A DNA stretch of 64,000 nt from Marinobacterium ramblicola (lineage in GTDB: Bacteria; Pseudomonadota; Gammaproteobacteria; Pseudomonadales; Balneatricaceae), in the NCBI RefSeq assembly GCF_019084545.1, contig NZ_JAHREP010000008.1:62001-126000 (forward strand), read 5' to 3'. Shown here one piece after another: positions 6,752 through 15,790 of this stretch. How positions within the stretch are numbered: the stretch's first letter is position 1; each line of letters starts with the position of its first letter. Under the pieces are notes generated by a model. The model saw only the letters and a program-made list of their open reading frames with translations, made no database searches and had not been told where the DNA came from. The position numbers and the translations under genes are program-made.

Positions 6752-9121
6752 ATGCGCACGACTCTGTCCAAAACATTCCCAACCTTTGCCATGCTTGGGC
6801 TCAGCGCTGCGATCGGCAGTGTCACGCTTCCCGCTTTTGCCAATAGTGCAGAAGAGCACAGTCACAAGGCTGCTGCCGTCGCTCAGGCTCACCAACAGGC
6901 AGCCGAGCATACCCAGGCTCTAATCGCGTTGCAGAAGCGCTGGAACCAGTCGCAGGGCAGCGCCCGCTCCACCGCGCTGCAGCAACTGGTCGCGAAAGCG
7001 GAAGAGCGCAAGGCGTTCCTGTTGGAGCTGATGCAGACCAACCCGGCCGAAGCGCTTCGCGTGGTGATCCCGGAAGAGAAGCAACTGGGCATGCCGGATG
7101 CCGTTATCGCCAAGCTGGAGAGTCGCATCGAGGTTGCAGGCGAAATCGAGCGTTACTATGAAGATTATGCCGATGGCAGCCACGTGCTTAAGACCTTTCT
7201 GGTTTCCAGTTTTGGCGAGCGCTTCGAGCTGCATCAGAGCAACGCCAAGGCAGAACTGTTCCAGGGCACCAAGGTCAAGGCTGCCGGCTGGCTGTTCGGC
7301 AACGACACCGATGGCGATACCTCTGGCGATCTGCTTGTCGGCGATCAGCTCGAAACTCTGTCTCAACTGGCCGACGGCACTACCGCCGCAGCCGGTGACG
7401 TGGTACCGGCACTGACCAACACGCTGGGCGAACAGCGCACCCTGCTGATGTTGCTTAATTTCAGCGATGACAAATCCCAGCCCTGGAGCGTTGCTCAAGC
7501 GCAGTCGATGCTGTTCGGCACAGTCAACAACTTCATCCAGGAGAACTCCGCCGGCCGTAGCTGGGTTACCGGCGATGTATCAGGCTGGCACACCTTGTCG
7601 CTCAGTAGCACCGTTTGCGACAGCCTCAGCGTACGCAACCAGGCGCTTGACATCGCCAACGCTCAGGGTATCGACATCAACAGCTACGACCGCCTGATGT
7701 TCGCCTTCCCGAAGAATGCCTGCGGCTATACCGGCTCCGGCACCATCGGCGGCTCACCCAGCTACACCTTCATCAACGGTTCGATGATTCTGCGCACTGT
7801 AGCCCACGAGCTTGGCCATAACCTGGGCCTGTTCCATGCCCATTCCCTGGAGTGTGGTACCGAGACAGAGGGCAGCAGCTGCACCGAGTACGCCTACGGA
7901 GATACCCTGGATATCATGGGCTACTACAACCGCGTCGGCCACTTTAACGGCTTCGCCAAGGAGCAGTTGGGCTGGCTGAGCCAGAAAGAGCTGGTAACCG
8001 CAAGCAGCGGCGGCCAATACCAACTGGCACCCTATGTCAGCGGCAGCGAACAGCCCAAGGTGCTCAAGGTGTTGAAAAGCGCGGACTCGATCAACGGCGA
8101 CAGCTGGTACTACCTGGAGATGCGTCAGCCCGAGGGCGAGGACGCCCAGCTGTTCGACGGCACCAAGGTGGATGTCAACAACGTGACCCAGGGGATCATC
8201 GTGCACACCGCGGTCCAGGGCTCGGGCGATACCGGCAACCTGCTCGACATGACCCCTGGCAGCGCCTCCTTCGGTTATGACGATTGGGAGGATCCGGCAC
8301 TGGTAAGCGGCTCCAGCTTCACCAGCCTCGACGGCAAGGTGGCACTGAGTGCAGATTGGGTGGATGCCAACAGCGCGACCGTCAGCCTGTCCCTGAACGG
8401 CTCCGGCGGTTCCGGCACCACCAGTTGCACCCTCTCGGCACCGAGCATCAGTGTCAGCGGCGGCTCCAGCCTCTGGGGTTACGCCGGGGAGATGCTGAGC
8501 TACACGCTGAACGTGGCCAACCCCAACGGCAGCGAGTGTGGCACCCTGCAGGTCAACCTCGGTGCCCAGGTACCCTCAGGTTGGAGCGCAGGCTTCAGCA
8601 AGAGCACGCTTAGCCTGGCCGCCGGTTCAAGCAGCAGCCTGACCGTCAACGTCACCTCCGCGACCGATGCTGCCCCGGCCTTCTACGACATCGAGGTAAA
8701 TGCGACAGAGAGCAGCAGCGGCAAGAGCGGCAGCACCACACTGACCTATGTGGTTGAGGAGGAGACGACCATTCAGCCCACCGAGCCGACCGACACCAAC
8801 ACCGCGCCCGTGGCGTCCGACGATGCGGCCACACTGAGCAGCACCACCTCGATCACCATTCCGGTGCTGGCCAACGACAGCGATGCCGACGGCGACACCC
8901 TGCGCATCGCGGCAGTAGGCTCCCCGGCCAAGGGTACGGTGCGGGTCAACAGCGACGGTACGCTGACCTATACCCCGGCGAAGAGCTTCAAGAGCAGCGA
9001 CAGCTTCAGCTACACCATCAGCGATGGCAAGGCGACAGCTACCGCCAGCGTAAACCTGAGCCTGAGCGGCAGCACCGACTCCGGCAGCGGAGGCGGCAAG
9101 GGTAACGGCAAAAACCGTTAA
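6752..9121 (+). CDS. Secreted zinc metalloprotease with C-terminal Ig/cadherin-like domains
   Basis: This 789-residue protein has a Sec signal peptide cut after AFA (residue 30) and a propeptide-like N-terminal region. Its metzincin catalytic site is HELGHNLGLFH (His352, Glu353, His356, His362), with the Met-turn at DIMGYYN (Met389). The arrangement resembles gametolysin-like (M11) peptidases. After the catalytic part come a NEW3-like beta domain (about 560-665), a Thr/Pro linker, a cadherin-like module (about 683-770, NTAPVASDD to ISDGKATATASVNL) and a basic Gly/Lys tail. It probably cleaves extracellular protein and leaves through the neighbouring T2SS (inference). An ideal AGGAGG precedes the ATG. 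Expression is under the GEMM riboswitch. The substrate is unknown. Confidence 0.9.
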   Translation: MRTTLSKTFPTFAMLGLSAAIGSVTLPAFANSAEEHSHKAAAVAQAHQQAAEHTQALIALQKRWNQSQGSARSTALQQLVAKAEERKAFLLELMQTNPAEALRVVIPEEKQLGMPDAVIAKLESRIEVAGEIERYYEDYADGSHVLKTFLVSSFGERFELHQSNAKAELFQGTKVKAAGWLFGNDTDGDTSGDLLVGDQLETLSQLADGTTAAAGDVVPALTNTLGEQRTLLMLLNFSDDKSQPWSVAQAQSMLFGTVNNFIQENSAGRSWVTGDVSGWHTLSLSSTVCDSLSVRNQALDIANAQGIDINSYDRLMFAFPKNACGYTGSGTIGGSPSYTFINGSMILRTVAHELGHNLGLFHAHSLECGTETEGSSCTEYAYGDTLDIMGYYNRVGHFNGFAKEQLGWLSQKELVTASSGGQYQLAPYVSGSEQPKVLKVLKSADSINGDSWYYLEMRQPEGEDAQLFDGTKVDVNNVTQGIIVHTAVQGSGDTGNLLDMTPGSASFGYDDWEDPALVSGSSFTSLDGKVALSADWVDANSATVSLSLNGSGGSGTTSCTLSAPSISVSGGSSLWGYAGEMLSYTLNVANPNGSECGTLQVNLGAQVPSGWSAGFSKSTLSLAAGSSSSLTVNVTSATDAAPAFYDIEVNATESSSGKSGSTTLTYVVEEETTIQPTEPTDTNTAPVASDDAATLSSTTSITIPVLANDSDADGDTLRIAAVGSPAKGTVRVNSDGTLTYTPAKSFKSSDSFSYTISDGKATATASVNLSLSGSTDSGSGGGKGNGKNR

Positions 9122-9139
9122 TCTGAAAAGCTTCACAAT

Positions 9140-9190
9140 CGCCGCTCCTGCGCGTCCATGCGCCCACGGCATACCGTACATCCTGTACAT
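9140..9190. repeat. 51-bp dispersed repeat, copy A
   Basis: This 51-bp segment matches 32415-32465 at 49 of 51 positions in the same orientation. It contains the short dyad GTACA-TCC-TGTAC. It lies between the protease stop and its terminator. It is not a known IS end as far as I can tell. Confidence 0.85.
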
Positions 9191-9225
9191 AAAGGGCGGT
9201 CCCAATGGGAACCGCCCTTTCTTTA
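9191..9225. terminator. Bidirectional terminator between the protease and the 837-residue protein genes
   Basis: AAAGGGCGGTCCC / GGGAACCGCCCTTT pairs over about 13 bp (one bulge) with a 3-nt loop and A-rich and T-rich flanks on both sides. It serves the protease gene on the plus strand and the convergent minus-strand gene ending at 9267. Confidence 0.88.
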
Positions 9226-9266
9226 TCCAACGCCGGAGATTCATCCGCTATGAATGGGTTGATGAA

Positions 9267-11780
9267 TTACTCAGGTGTCGGTTCCGGCTCTACGCAAAGA
9301 TCGCAAACGGCCTCGACACTGGCCATAGCTTCGACGGTGGTAAAGAGACCGTCGCCGCTGACATCCACCGTATCGCTGAAGAATGCTTCATGCGGTACAG
9401 GGCTGTTGCTGCTGGCCGGGTAGTAGCTACCGGTTACCGTGACCTCCTGTCCCGGGTCAAGCGAGCTCGGGTAGCTGCTGAATACAACATCCGGGGTATC
9501 CAGGATACTCAGGTTGTTGAGGACTTCGTTACCCTCGTTCTTGACGGTGACTTCAACATCCGTCTTGACCACGACCACTGTGATACCGTTGCCGATATCG
9601 AGTGATTCCAGGCTGTTGGTGCAGGACTTGGCCACTGAGATATCGGTTGTAATATCGATATCGCAATCGGCCGAAGCCTCATTGCTGGTGGCACTGGCAT
9701 AGGCACTGCCGCCGGTGTTGTCGATCACCGTATCGCCGGTGGCCTGTACCGTGTCGCTATGGACGTAGGTACGGGTATTATCCACCGTGCCACTCAATAC
9801 CAGGTCTGCCAGATCCGGACTGAAGGTCTTGCTGAACGATTTGGTTTGTCCCGGAGCCAGGGTATCGTCAGTCAACAGATCACCCAGCTCGGAGTCCACC
9901 ACATCCACATTTTCAAGCGCTACCGGCGATGGGTTGTACACCGTACCCTGAATAGTGAAGGTGACCGATGAGCCGTCGAATATGTCGTTTTCATCGACAC
10001 ACTCCTTGGTCACCACCAGTTCAGGTACCGGGATGTAGGCACAATCCTCCGCGGCCACACTATCGGATTCGCTGAAAACGGCGGGCGGGCTGCCGAGTGC
10101 GGCGGTCGCATTGACTGTCAGCGTATCGCTGTGGGCGTTGATCTCCTGATCGAACTCTTTCAAGAACGGATAGTCTGTATCCGGAGCCAGTACGGACGGG
10201 AAGTCGGAAGCGGTGATATCGCCTTCGGTATCGACCACGCTGTCCACGTTGAGTGCCACGTTACCGGTATTGTTGACGCTACCGTAAATCGTGAAGTGGA
10301 CGCTCGCACCGCCAGGGTTGAGTTCGGCGGTACAGTTCTTGATCACCTCAAGTCCCGGAGTGACGTCGAACGCACAGCTCGTATTTGCACTGCTGTCCGC
10401 AACCGACAGGCCGGTATTGCCGACGTCCGCGGCATCGGTATAGGCATAGACCTCAACCGAGTTATCGGCCTGCAGATCACCGGGAATGGTCGTGGTGGTG
10501 TATCCGGCAAGGTACAGCACCTCTTCCGTCGCACCAAGATCGAACCGCACGTCGTTGGTACCCAGCCCGAAAAGTCCGGTCGGTACCTGGTCGCCGGCGC
10601 ATGAGCCATCGTTGCCGGTATCGAAACAGACCTCGGTGATGACCGCGCCGCTGAAGGTATCCAGCAGGTTGGCGATATAGGCGATACCGCCGTTGTTCTT
10701 CACCGTACCGGAGAAGCTGGCTACCAGTTGATCGCCCGTCGCATTCAGATCGGCGACTATACAATCCTTGGTGACCTCGATACCGCACACGTCAAAGCCT
10801 TTGATCACGAAGTCTTTCAACTGGGCTGTTTCAGAACGTGAAGAGCGGGTTTCCGCCAGGAAAGAGCTGATACAGGGGGTTGAGCCCAGAAGCTTGGTGA
10901 CGTTGATACCACCCTCGAAAAAGCTCTCGTGCGGCAGCGGATCGCCAAGCAAGCCGCCTTTCGGAGTGTAGTCCCAGGCCGGAACGCCGTTATCCTCGAC
11001 GTTGGTAATGGCGCAGGCTTCGGTTCCGCCCGTACCATCGCAGATCGCGTTGGCGAAGGTACCGACCAAGTGCAGGTTGTCTGCAACGTTGTCATTGCCA
11101 AGATCCAGCGGGTCCCATTCGTAGACCTTGACCTCCGGCTGCGCACCGGAGCCTTGAGGATACTCCACCAGTACCAACAGGTCGCCCGGCGCCCCCACAT
11201 GATCGGCATCCTTGGCGACGTGACCTCCGGCCGGAACGCTGTCGAAGCGGTTGGTTGCCAGGTTGGCGGAGATATCGTTCTGGAAGAACCAGAAACCGGC
11301 AAAGGCGTCACCATCGTTGGCGTAACGGTCGAGGCCGAAGTAGATGATCAGGTCACCGACGCTGTGCACGCCGGTCTGCTGCCCCTCCTGCACCACATAG
11401 GCGGCGGCGTAGGCGTTGGTGATATCGTCCTTGTCCGGTACCGAACCATCCTTGTGCCACCACTCGGTGGTGTTGAGTGTATCCTTGGAGCCCCCTTTCC
11501 AGTAAATGGTTTCCGGAGCGGGATCATCATCAAAGGTCGTGGCGATGGCGGCGGTTGAAGCGGGATTCAGGTAGACCGTATCCCAGTCATCACCGAAATA
11601 GTTTATACCACCGACAGCATCAGGATCCGGTATGGCATCCGCTGTGTTACCATCCAGCTCGAACAGTCCCGGTGGGTTACCGTCGACCGCATATACAGCC
11701 GCGGTCGTCACCAGTACCATCCCCATAATAATACCGGTCAGAAAGCCCGGTACCGTCTTGAGCAGTTTTAAAAATCGCAT
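9267..11780 (-). CDS. Large secreted repeat protein, DUF11/Ig-like modules (paralogue 1)
   Basis: This 837-residue protein begins with a hydrophobic export signal (about residues 8-32). A globular N-terminal domain (about 33-330) includes ITNAYAAAY, DLIIYFGLDRYANDGDAFAG and FLAETRSSRSETAQLKDF. Several beta modules of about 110 residues follow, each opening with a Lys-Asp/Glu-Cys motif (IEVTKDC, LEVIKNC, LVVTKEC, ISVAKSC), so disulfide-stabilised Ig/DUF11-like folds are likely. It ends VCDLCVEPEPTPE, with no PEP-CTERM or other sorting signal. It shares N-terminus and modules with the next gene. Its function is unknown; a surface structural or adhesive protein exported by the adjacent T2SS is a reasonable inference. 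AGGAGG precedes the ATG. Confidence 0.85.
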   Translation of the reverse strand: MRFLKLLKTVPGFLTGIIMGMVLVTTAAVYAVDGNPPGLFELDGNTADAIPDPDAVGGINYFGDDWDTVYLNPASTAAIATTFDDDPAPETIYWKGGSKDTLNTTEWWHKDGSVPDKDDITNAYAAAYVVQEGQQTGVHSVGDLIIYFGLDRYANDGDAFAGFWFFQNDISANLATNRFDSVPAGGHVAKDADHVGAPGDLLVLVEYPQGSGAQPEVKVYEWDPLDLGNDNVADNLHLVGTFANAICDGTGGTEACAITNVEDNGVPAWDYTPKGGLLGDPLPHESFFEGGINVTKLLGSTPCISSFLAETRSSRSETAQLKDFVIKGFDVCGIEVTKDCIVADLNATGDQLVASFSGTVKNNGGIAYIANLLDTFSGAVITEVCFDTGNDGSCAGDQVPTGLFGLGTNDVRFDLGATEEVLYLAGYTTTTIPGDLQADNSVEVYAYTDAADVGNTGLSVADSSANTSCAFDVTPGLEVIKNCTAELNPGGASVHFTIYGSVNNTGNVALNVDSVVDTEGDITASDFPSVLAPDTDYPFLKEFDQEINAHSDTLTVNATAALGSPPAVFSESDSVAAEDCAYIPVPELVVTKECVDENDIFDGSSVTFTIQGTVYNPSPVALENVDVVDSELGDLLTDDTLAPGQTKSFSKTFSPDLADLVLSGTVDNTRTYVHSDTVQATGDTVIDNTGGSAYASATSNEASADCDIDITTDISVAKSCTNSLESLDIGNGITVVVVKTDVEVTVKNEGNEVLNNLSILDTPDVVFSSYPSSLDPGQEVTVTGSYYPASSNSPVPHEAFFSDTVDVSGDGLFTTVEAMASVEAVCDLCVEPEPTPE

Positions 11781-12258
11781 GTTCCACCTCCTGCGGTCTG
11801 TATCGACAGACCTCTATGCAGAACGGCGCCAGCGATAACGGCACCGCTGTGGACATCGAACCATCCATCCCGAAGCCTACCCTTCATCCCTGGCCCCTGT
11901 CCGATACAAATCGACAGGGCCGGATCGGCTTCATACCTCGGAAGCGCACAGGTTCTCGCTCGGGTTTGGCATCAGGGGCGGGATGGCCTGCAGAACTTCC
12001 CTCTTCATGAGTGATGGCGTAGTGCCGTCACTCACCCTTGGGTTACAAGTTCCGCGCCACCTGGATATTTTCGTTCATATTCATAAGGTTAGGTGACAGC
12101 GTGCAGTTTATGGGAAGGTTATCTGTAAACATAGATAAACAGCCATCATGGACGCGGTTACCAAGCTACTGATTCTATTGGCGTTTCAGATCGGCAAGGG
12201 CTGTTTCAGCAGTGAGCACAAGGATAAACTGGCGTGTAAACTGTTCAGATCGCGTAGC
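11781..12258. other. Gene-free region between the two paralogous repeat-protein genes
   Basis: This is mainly the 5' leader of the 837-residue gene (minus strand). It contains a hairpin CCCTGTC-GAT/ATC-GGACAGGG (about 11896-11920) and a 10-bp inverted repeat GAGTGATGGC/GCCGTCACTC (12010-12034). Neither has a T-run and neither matches GEMM or another riboswitch class I know. No coding frame is convincing. Confidence 0.55.
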
Positions 12259-12292
12259 AAAAGGCGATGGAGCGTAGACTCCATCGCCTTTG
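12259..12292. terminator. Terminator of the 984-residue repeat-protein gene
   Basis: A perfect 13-bp stem AAAGGCGATGGAG / CTCCATCGCCTTT with a 6-nt loop lies 55 nt beyond the stop at 12347. On the minus strand it runs into TTTT. Confidence 0.88.
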
Positions 12293-12346
12293 CTTGCGTC
12301 GGGGGGATTCGAGCCTCCAGCTCGTTGCCCCTAATGCGTTACCGCC

Positions 12347-15301
12347 TTAGTTAAGCGGACAGCCATCCTGGCCGTTGTTGTACATATCCAGCTCCCAGGC
12401 CTGATCGATCATGGTCTGGCGATCCTTGCTGGCCAGTGCATCGTTGGTCAGTTGCAGCACCTCGGTGATGCTCAACGGGAAGTCCACATCGCTGTCGGCC
12501 GCGTTGAGCAGCGAAGCCACTGCGGCACGCATCAGGATCTGGGCAGCTTCCCTCAGGGTCTCACCACCGTCGAACATCAGCGCCTGCAGCATGGTCTGAC
12601 TGCCGAGATCGCCGTAGATGCCGCTACCGTTCGGGATGATAAAGCCCGCATCGGTAAGCATCATGCTCGGGTAGTAGGGTGAATCCCAGGAATCGAAGTG
12701 ATTTTCCTGCTTCCAGTACCCCGGAGTACAGCCTTCGTCTCCCGGAGGCGGCGGTACCACACAGGTTGCATCGTCAAAGGCCGATACCGGCGCACCTTCG
12801 ATGGCATCCTCACCTGCGGCCAACGCTATATCGGTAGACGGCCCTTCAGCCAGTACCGTGTATTGGCCTGAATAGTTGGCGGAAGCGCCAATATCCAGTG
12901 AGATCGGACCCAGTACCATTACGTCGTCACTGGTATCACCCGGCGTACCGCTGTCATCAACCACGGTCACGTTGTTCAATGCAACGTTACCGGTGTTGGT
13001 GACGGTACCGCTGAAGGTGATCGGATCGCCGTACATGGCGGGATCGACACACTCCTTGGTTACGGCAATGGCCGGCAGGATATCCGCTGCGCAGAACGCA
13101 TCGTCCTGAGCACCTATAGGTAGTCCGGTCAGAGCGTCATTGGCGCTGACCGAGGCGATATCGGTGGAGTCACCACCGGATGCACCGAAGCTACCGGAGT
13201 AGTTGGCCGATTCACCGATATAGAGGGTGATCGGACCGAGCACCGTAACGTCGTCTGAGGTATCGCCCGGCGTACCGCTGTCATCCACCACGGTCACATC
13301 GGTCAACGCCACGTTACCGGTATTGACCACCGTGCCGAAGAAGCTGACATCGATGCCGGTGCCGCCGCTGTTGATATCGGCGATACACTCCTTGCTGATC
13401 TCGATGGCAGGCAACGTATCCGGTGCACAGCTTGCGGGCTCGTCATCGCTGACCGGCGAACCGGAGAGCAGACCATTACCGCTGGCATAGGCCGTATCGC
13501 TGGAGCTGGCAACGCCAGACAGATTGAACGAGCCGGAGTACGGAGCACTTTGACCCACGTTCAGCTGTCCGATGGTAGCGACCAGTTCAAGGCCGTTGCC
13601 ATAGTCGTCGTAGACCTCCACATTGGTCAGCGCTTCGTTACCGGTATTAGTCACCGTACCGTCGAAGGTTACAACCAGTCCGTCGCCAAGTGCATTGATC
13701 GAGGCGAGGCAGGACTTGGTGACCTCTATGGCCGGTGTAACGTCCGGTGCACAGGATGCCGAAGCGTCATCGTTGAGCGATGCTCCGGTCAACGCGCTGG
13801 TGGCCGATGCATAGACCATATCGCTCGGCGAGATATCAGTGGTCATGTAGCTGCCGGAATATGGCGCACTGGCTCCCGGCGCCAAATCACCGATATTGAC
13901 GGTGGTATCGTCGCTCGGATCGCCCGGCGTACCGCCGTCATCGACAACCTGGACACTGGTCAGCTTGGTGTTACCGTTGTTGTACACGAAGCCATCGAAG
14001 GTAACATTGACCATCGTACCGTCGCCGCTGAGTGCGGCCAGACAGCTCTTGTCGACATCGAGTACCTCGTTCACGAAGGCGTCGCAGTCGGCAAAGTCGG
14101 TCGCGCTGACCGATGCGCTGCCACGTGTACCGGTGGCGATTACCACATCATGGGAGGAGATCTCGCTGGTGTGGAAGAATCCGCTGTAAGGCGCTGATTC
14201 ACCTGCCGGTATAACCTGCGGACCAAAGACCACCTTGTCGTCGCTGGTATCGTTCGGCGTACCCATGTCATCCTCGACGGTAACCATCAGGTCCAGGCCG
14301 CCGGTATTGCTGACAATGCCATCGAAGGTAACCAGCACCTGATCGCCCTCGGTCGTCACTTCAGCCGAGCACTCCTTGGTGACCTCGATCGAGCAAACAT
14401 CGAAGGCCCCCAGTACGAAGTCCTTCAACTGAGCCGTTTCGGAACGGGATGAACGGGTCTCGGCCAGGAAGCTGCTGAAACAGGGTGCATCCCCGCCCAG
14501 CAAAGCACTGACGTTGATGCCACCTTCGAAGAAGCTCTCGAACGGGAAGGTGCCTGCAGAACCGAACTTCGGCTCGTAGGGCCAGGGCGCGGTTTCATCC
14601 TGATGGTTGGTGATGGCACAGGCCGGGCCGGTATGGCCGGCGTTACACTCGGCGGTTCCGGAGTACAGCTGCTTCAAGTTGGGCGCGGCATCCTGTTCTG
14701 CCGGATTCCACTCATACACCTTGACCTCCGGCATGGCGTTGGATCCTTGCGGATACTCCACCAGCACCAGAATGTCGCCGACCATATGGTTACCGACAAA
14801 CTCGCCGTTGGCACCAAGCCCCACCTGATCCTGGAAGAACCAGAAACCGGCAAAGGCATCACCGTTGTTGGCGAACCGATCCAGGCCAAAGGTGATGATC
14901 AGATCACCGGGATTGTGCACCTCCGTATCCACGGTATTGATATACGCGGCCGCATAGGCGTTGGTGATTTCGTCCTTTGGCGGCGAGGAGCCTTCGGTAT
15001 ACCTCCATTCAGATACGTCGTTGACATCCTTTGAACCACCACCGGTGAAGATCGACAGCGGCGGCGGATCCGCCAGAATACCCGTGAATGCGACAGCACT
15101 GCCGGAGTCCGGGGGCGTATTCCAGTCATCCCCCATTAGGGAGATGTCGTCTACCGCGTTGCCATCCAGTTCGAAGACACCCAACTCATCCACCGCCTTG
15201 ACGGTCAGCGCTGTTACCAGGCCTGCCGCCAGGATGGCGCCGATAAGGAAGGATAGCACTCGAAAGAATGGCAGTTTCATGAAAGATAAGGACCTTCTCA
15301 T
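12347..15301 (-). CDS. Large secreted repeat protein, five DUF11/Ig-like modules plus TPGYWK domain (paralogue 2)
   Basis: This 984-residue protein is counted from the ATG at 15301, chosen because GGAGGTGGG sits just upstream; an in-frame start 16 codons earlier has no such site. After a hydrophobic export segment (about residues 8-35) comes the same N-terminal domain as its neighbour (DLIITFGLDRFANNGDAFAG, FLAETRSSRSETAQLKDF). Five modules of about 105 residues follow, each opening I/L-x-V/I-x-K-x-C and closing with a YSG motif. The C-terminal domain starts GCTPGYWKQENHFDSW, a motif found at the ends of various secreted bacterial proteins. No membrane anchor or sorting tag is visible. Modules 4 and 5 are nearly identical even at DNA level. 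Its role is unknown; T2SS export and a surface role are inferred. Confidence 0.87.
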   Translation of the reverse strand: MRRSLSFMKLPFFRVLSFLIGAILAAGLVTALTVKAVDELGVFELDGNAVDDISLMGDDWNTPPDSGSAVAFTGILADPPPLSIFTGGGSKDVNDVSEWRYTEGSSPPKDEITNAYAAAYINTVDTEVHNPGDLIITFGLDRFANNGDAFAGFWFFQDQVGLGANGEFVGNHMVGDILVLVEYPQGSNAMPEVKVYEWNPAEQDAAPNLKQLYSGTAECNAGHTGPACAITNHQDETAPWPYEPKFGSAGTFPFESFFEGGINVSALLGGDAPCFSSFLAETRSSRSETAQLKDFVLGAFDVCSIEVTKECSAEVTTEGDQVLVTFDGIVSNTGGLDLMVTVEDDMGTPNDTSDDKVVFGPQVIPAGESAPYSGFFHTSEISSHDVVIATGTRGSASVSATDFADCDAFVNEVLDVDKSCLAALSGDGTMVNVTFDGFVYNNGNTKLTSVQVVDDGGTPGDPSDDTTVNIGDLAPGASAPYSGSYMTTDISPSDMVYASATSALTGASLNDDASASCAPDVTPAIEVTKSCLASINALGDGLVVTFDGTVTNTGNEALTNVEVYDDYGNGLELVATIGQLNVGQSAPYSGSFNLSGVASSSDTAYASGNGLLSGSPVSDDEPASCAPDTLPAIEISKECIADINSGGTGIDVSFFGTVVNTGNVALTDVTVVDDSGTPGDTSDDVTVLGPITLYIGESANYSGSFGASGGDSTDIASVSANDALTGLPIGAQDDAFCAADILPAIAVTKECVDPAMYGDPITFSGTVTNTGNVALNNVTVVDDSGTPGDTSDDVMVLGPISLDIGASANYSGQYTVLAEGPSTDIALAAGEDAIEGAPVSAFDDATCVVPPPPGDEGCTPGYWKQENHFDSWDSPYYPSMMLTDAGFIIPNGSGIYGDLGSQTMLQALMFDGGETLREAAQILMRAAVASLLNAADSDVDFPLSITEVLQLTNDALASKDRQTMIDQAWELDMYNNGQDGCPLN

Positions 15302-15790
15302 GTCCCACCTCCGTTGGCGAATACGAGATTCGCCACTTACGTTGCGCACCGGACCCTAACAGGAGGGCCGGCGCAGATGACAGAGAGTCGACCCGTTAAA
15401 GAGCCTTTCGTGTCAACGCCAGCCATCCAGGGCTCTACCCAAAAGCCCCAGTTCGGTGTGATATCCGCCTTCGACGGCAGGGATAAAGAGTCTGCCTTGA
15501 AGGCCCCCTTGTCCCCGGGTACTAGAGCGCCCAGAGGCAAATCGAAAACTGCCTCTAAGCAAGCAAGATTGCTGCCAAAATATAAGCATTTGTTTTATAT
15601 GGATTTTTTAAAAACAAAAGGTGTCAGCACTGTTGATGGGTAGTTACACCCTATTTCGCGGATTTTCTAATAGGTTGATTTATATAGGAGATAAACGAAA
15701 GCATCGCTGTACCAGAGATGCAACGCTGAATGGATCGGAACGCCCGAGATCACTCACCGGATCCCGGGCATCTGACCAATGGCATCCAGA
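15302..15790. other. Gene-free region: structured leader of the repeat-protein gene and gspD 3' flank
   Basis: On the minus strand a perfect 7-bp hairpin GGCGAAT-CTCGT-ATTCGCC (15316-15334) lies 2-3 nt ahead of the ribosome site of the 984-residue gene. A second GC-rich hairpin lies near 15350-15375. Farther on, GCCCGAGATC/GATCCCGGGC (15742-15769) could be a weak terminator-like stem for the operon ending with gspD at 15791, but it has no T-run. The tract 15560-15700 is AT-rich. No gene is recognised. Confidence 0.5.

Noticed and set aside
11781-12060. Second GEMM riboswitch upstream of the 837-residue protein
   Set aside because: Inspected because of the neighbouring riboswitch, but the GCGCAAAG joiner and the paired GGTCC/GGACAGCC blocks are missing.
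12296-12325. tRNA T-arm-like sequence on the minus strand (GGAGGCTCGAATCC)
   Set aside because: The loop and part of the stem look tRNA-like, but the stem has a mismatch and no acceptor, D or anticodon arms can be built around it. Considered chance or a very degraded remnant.
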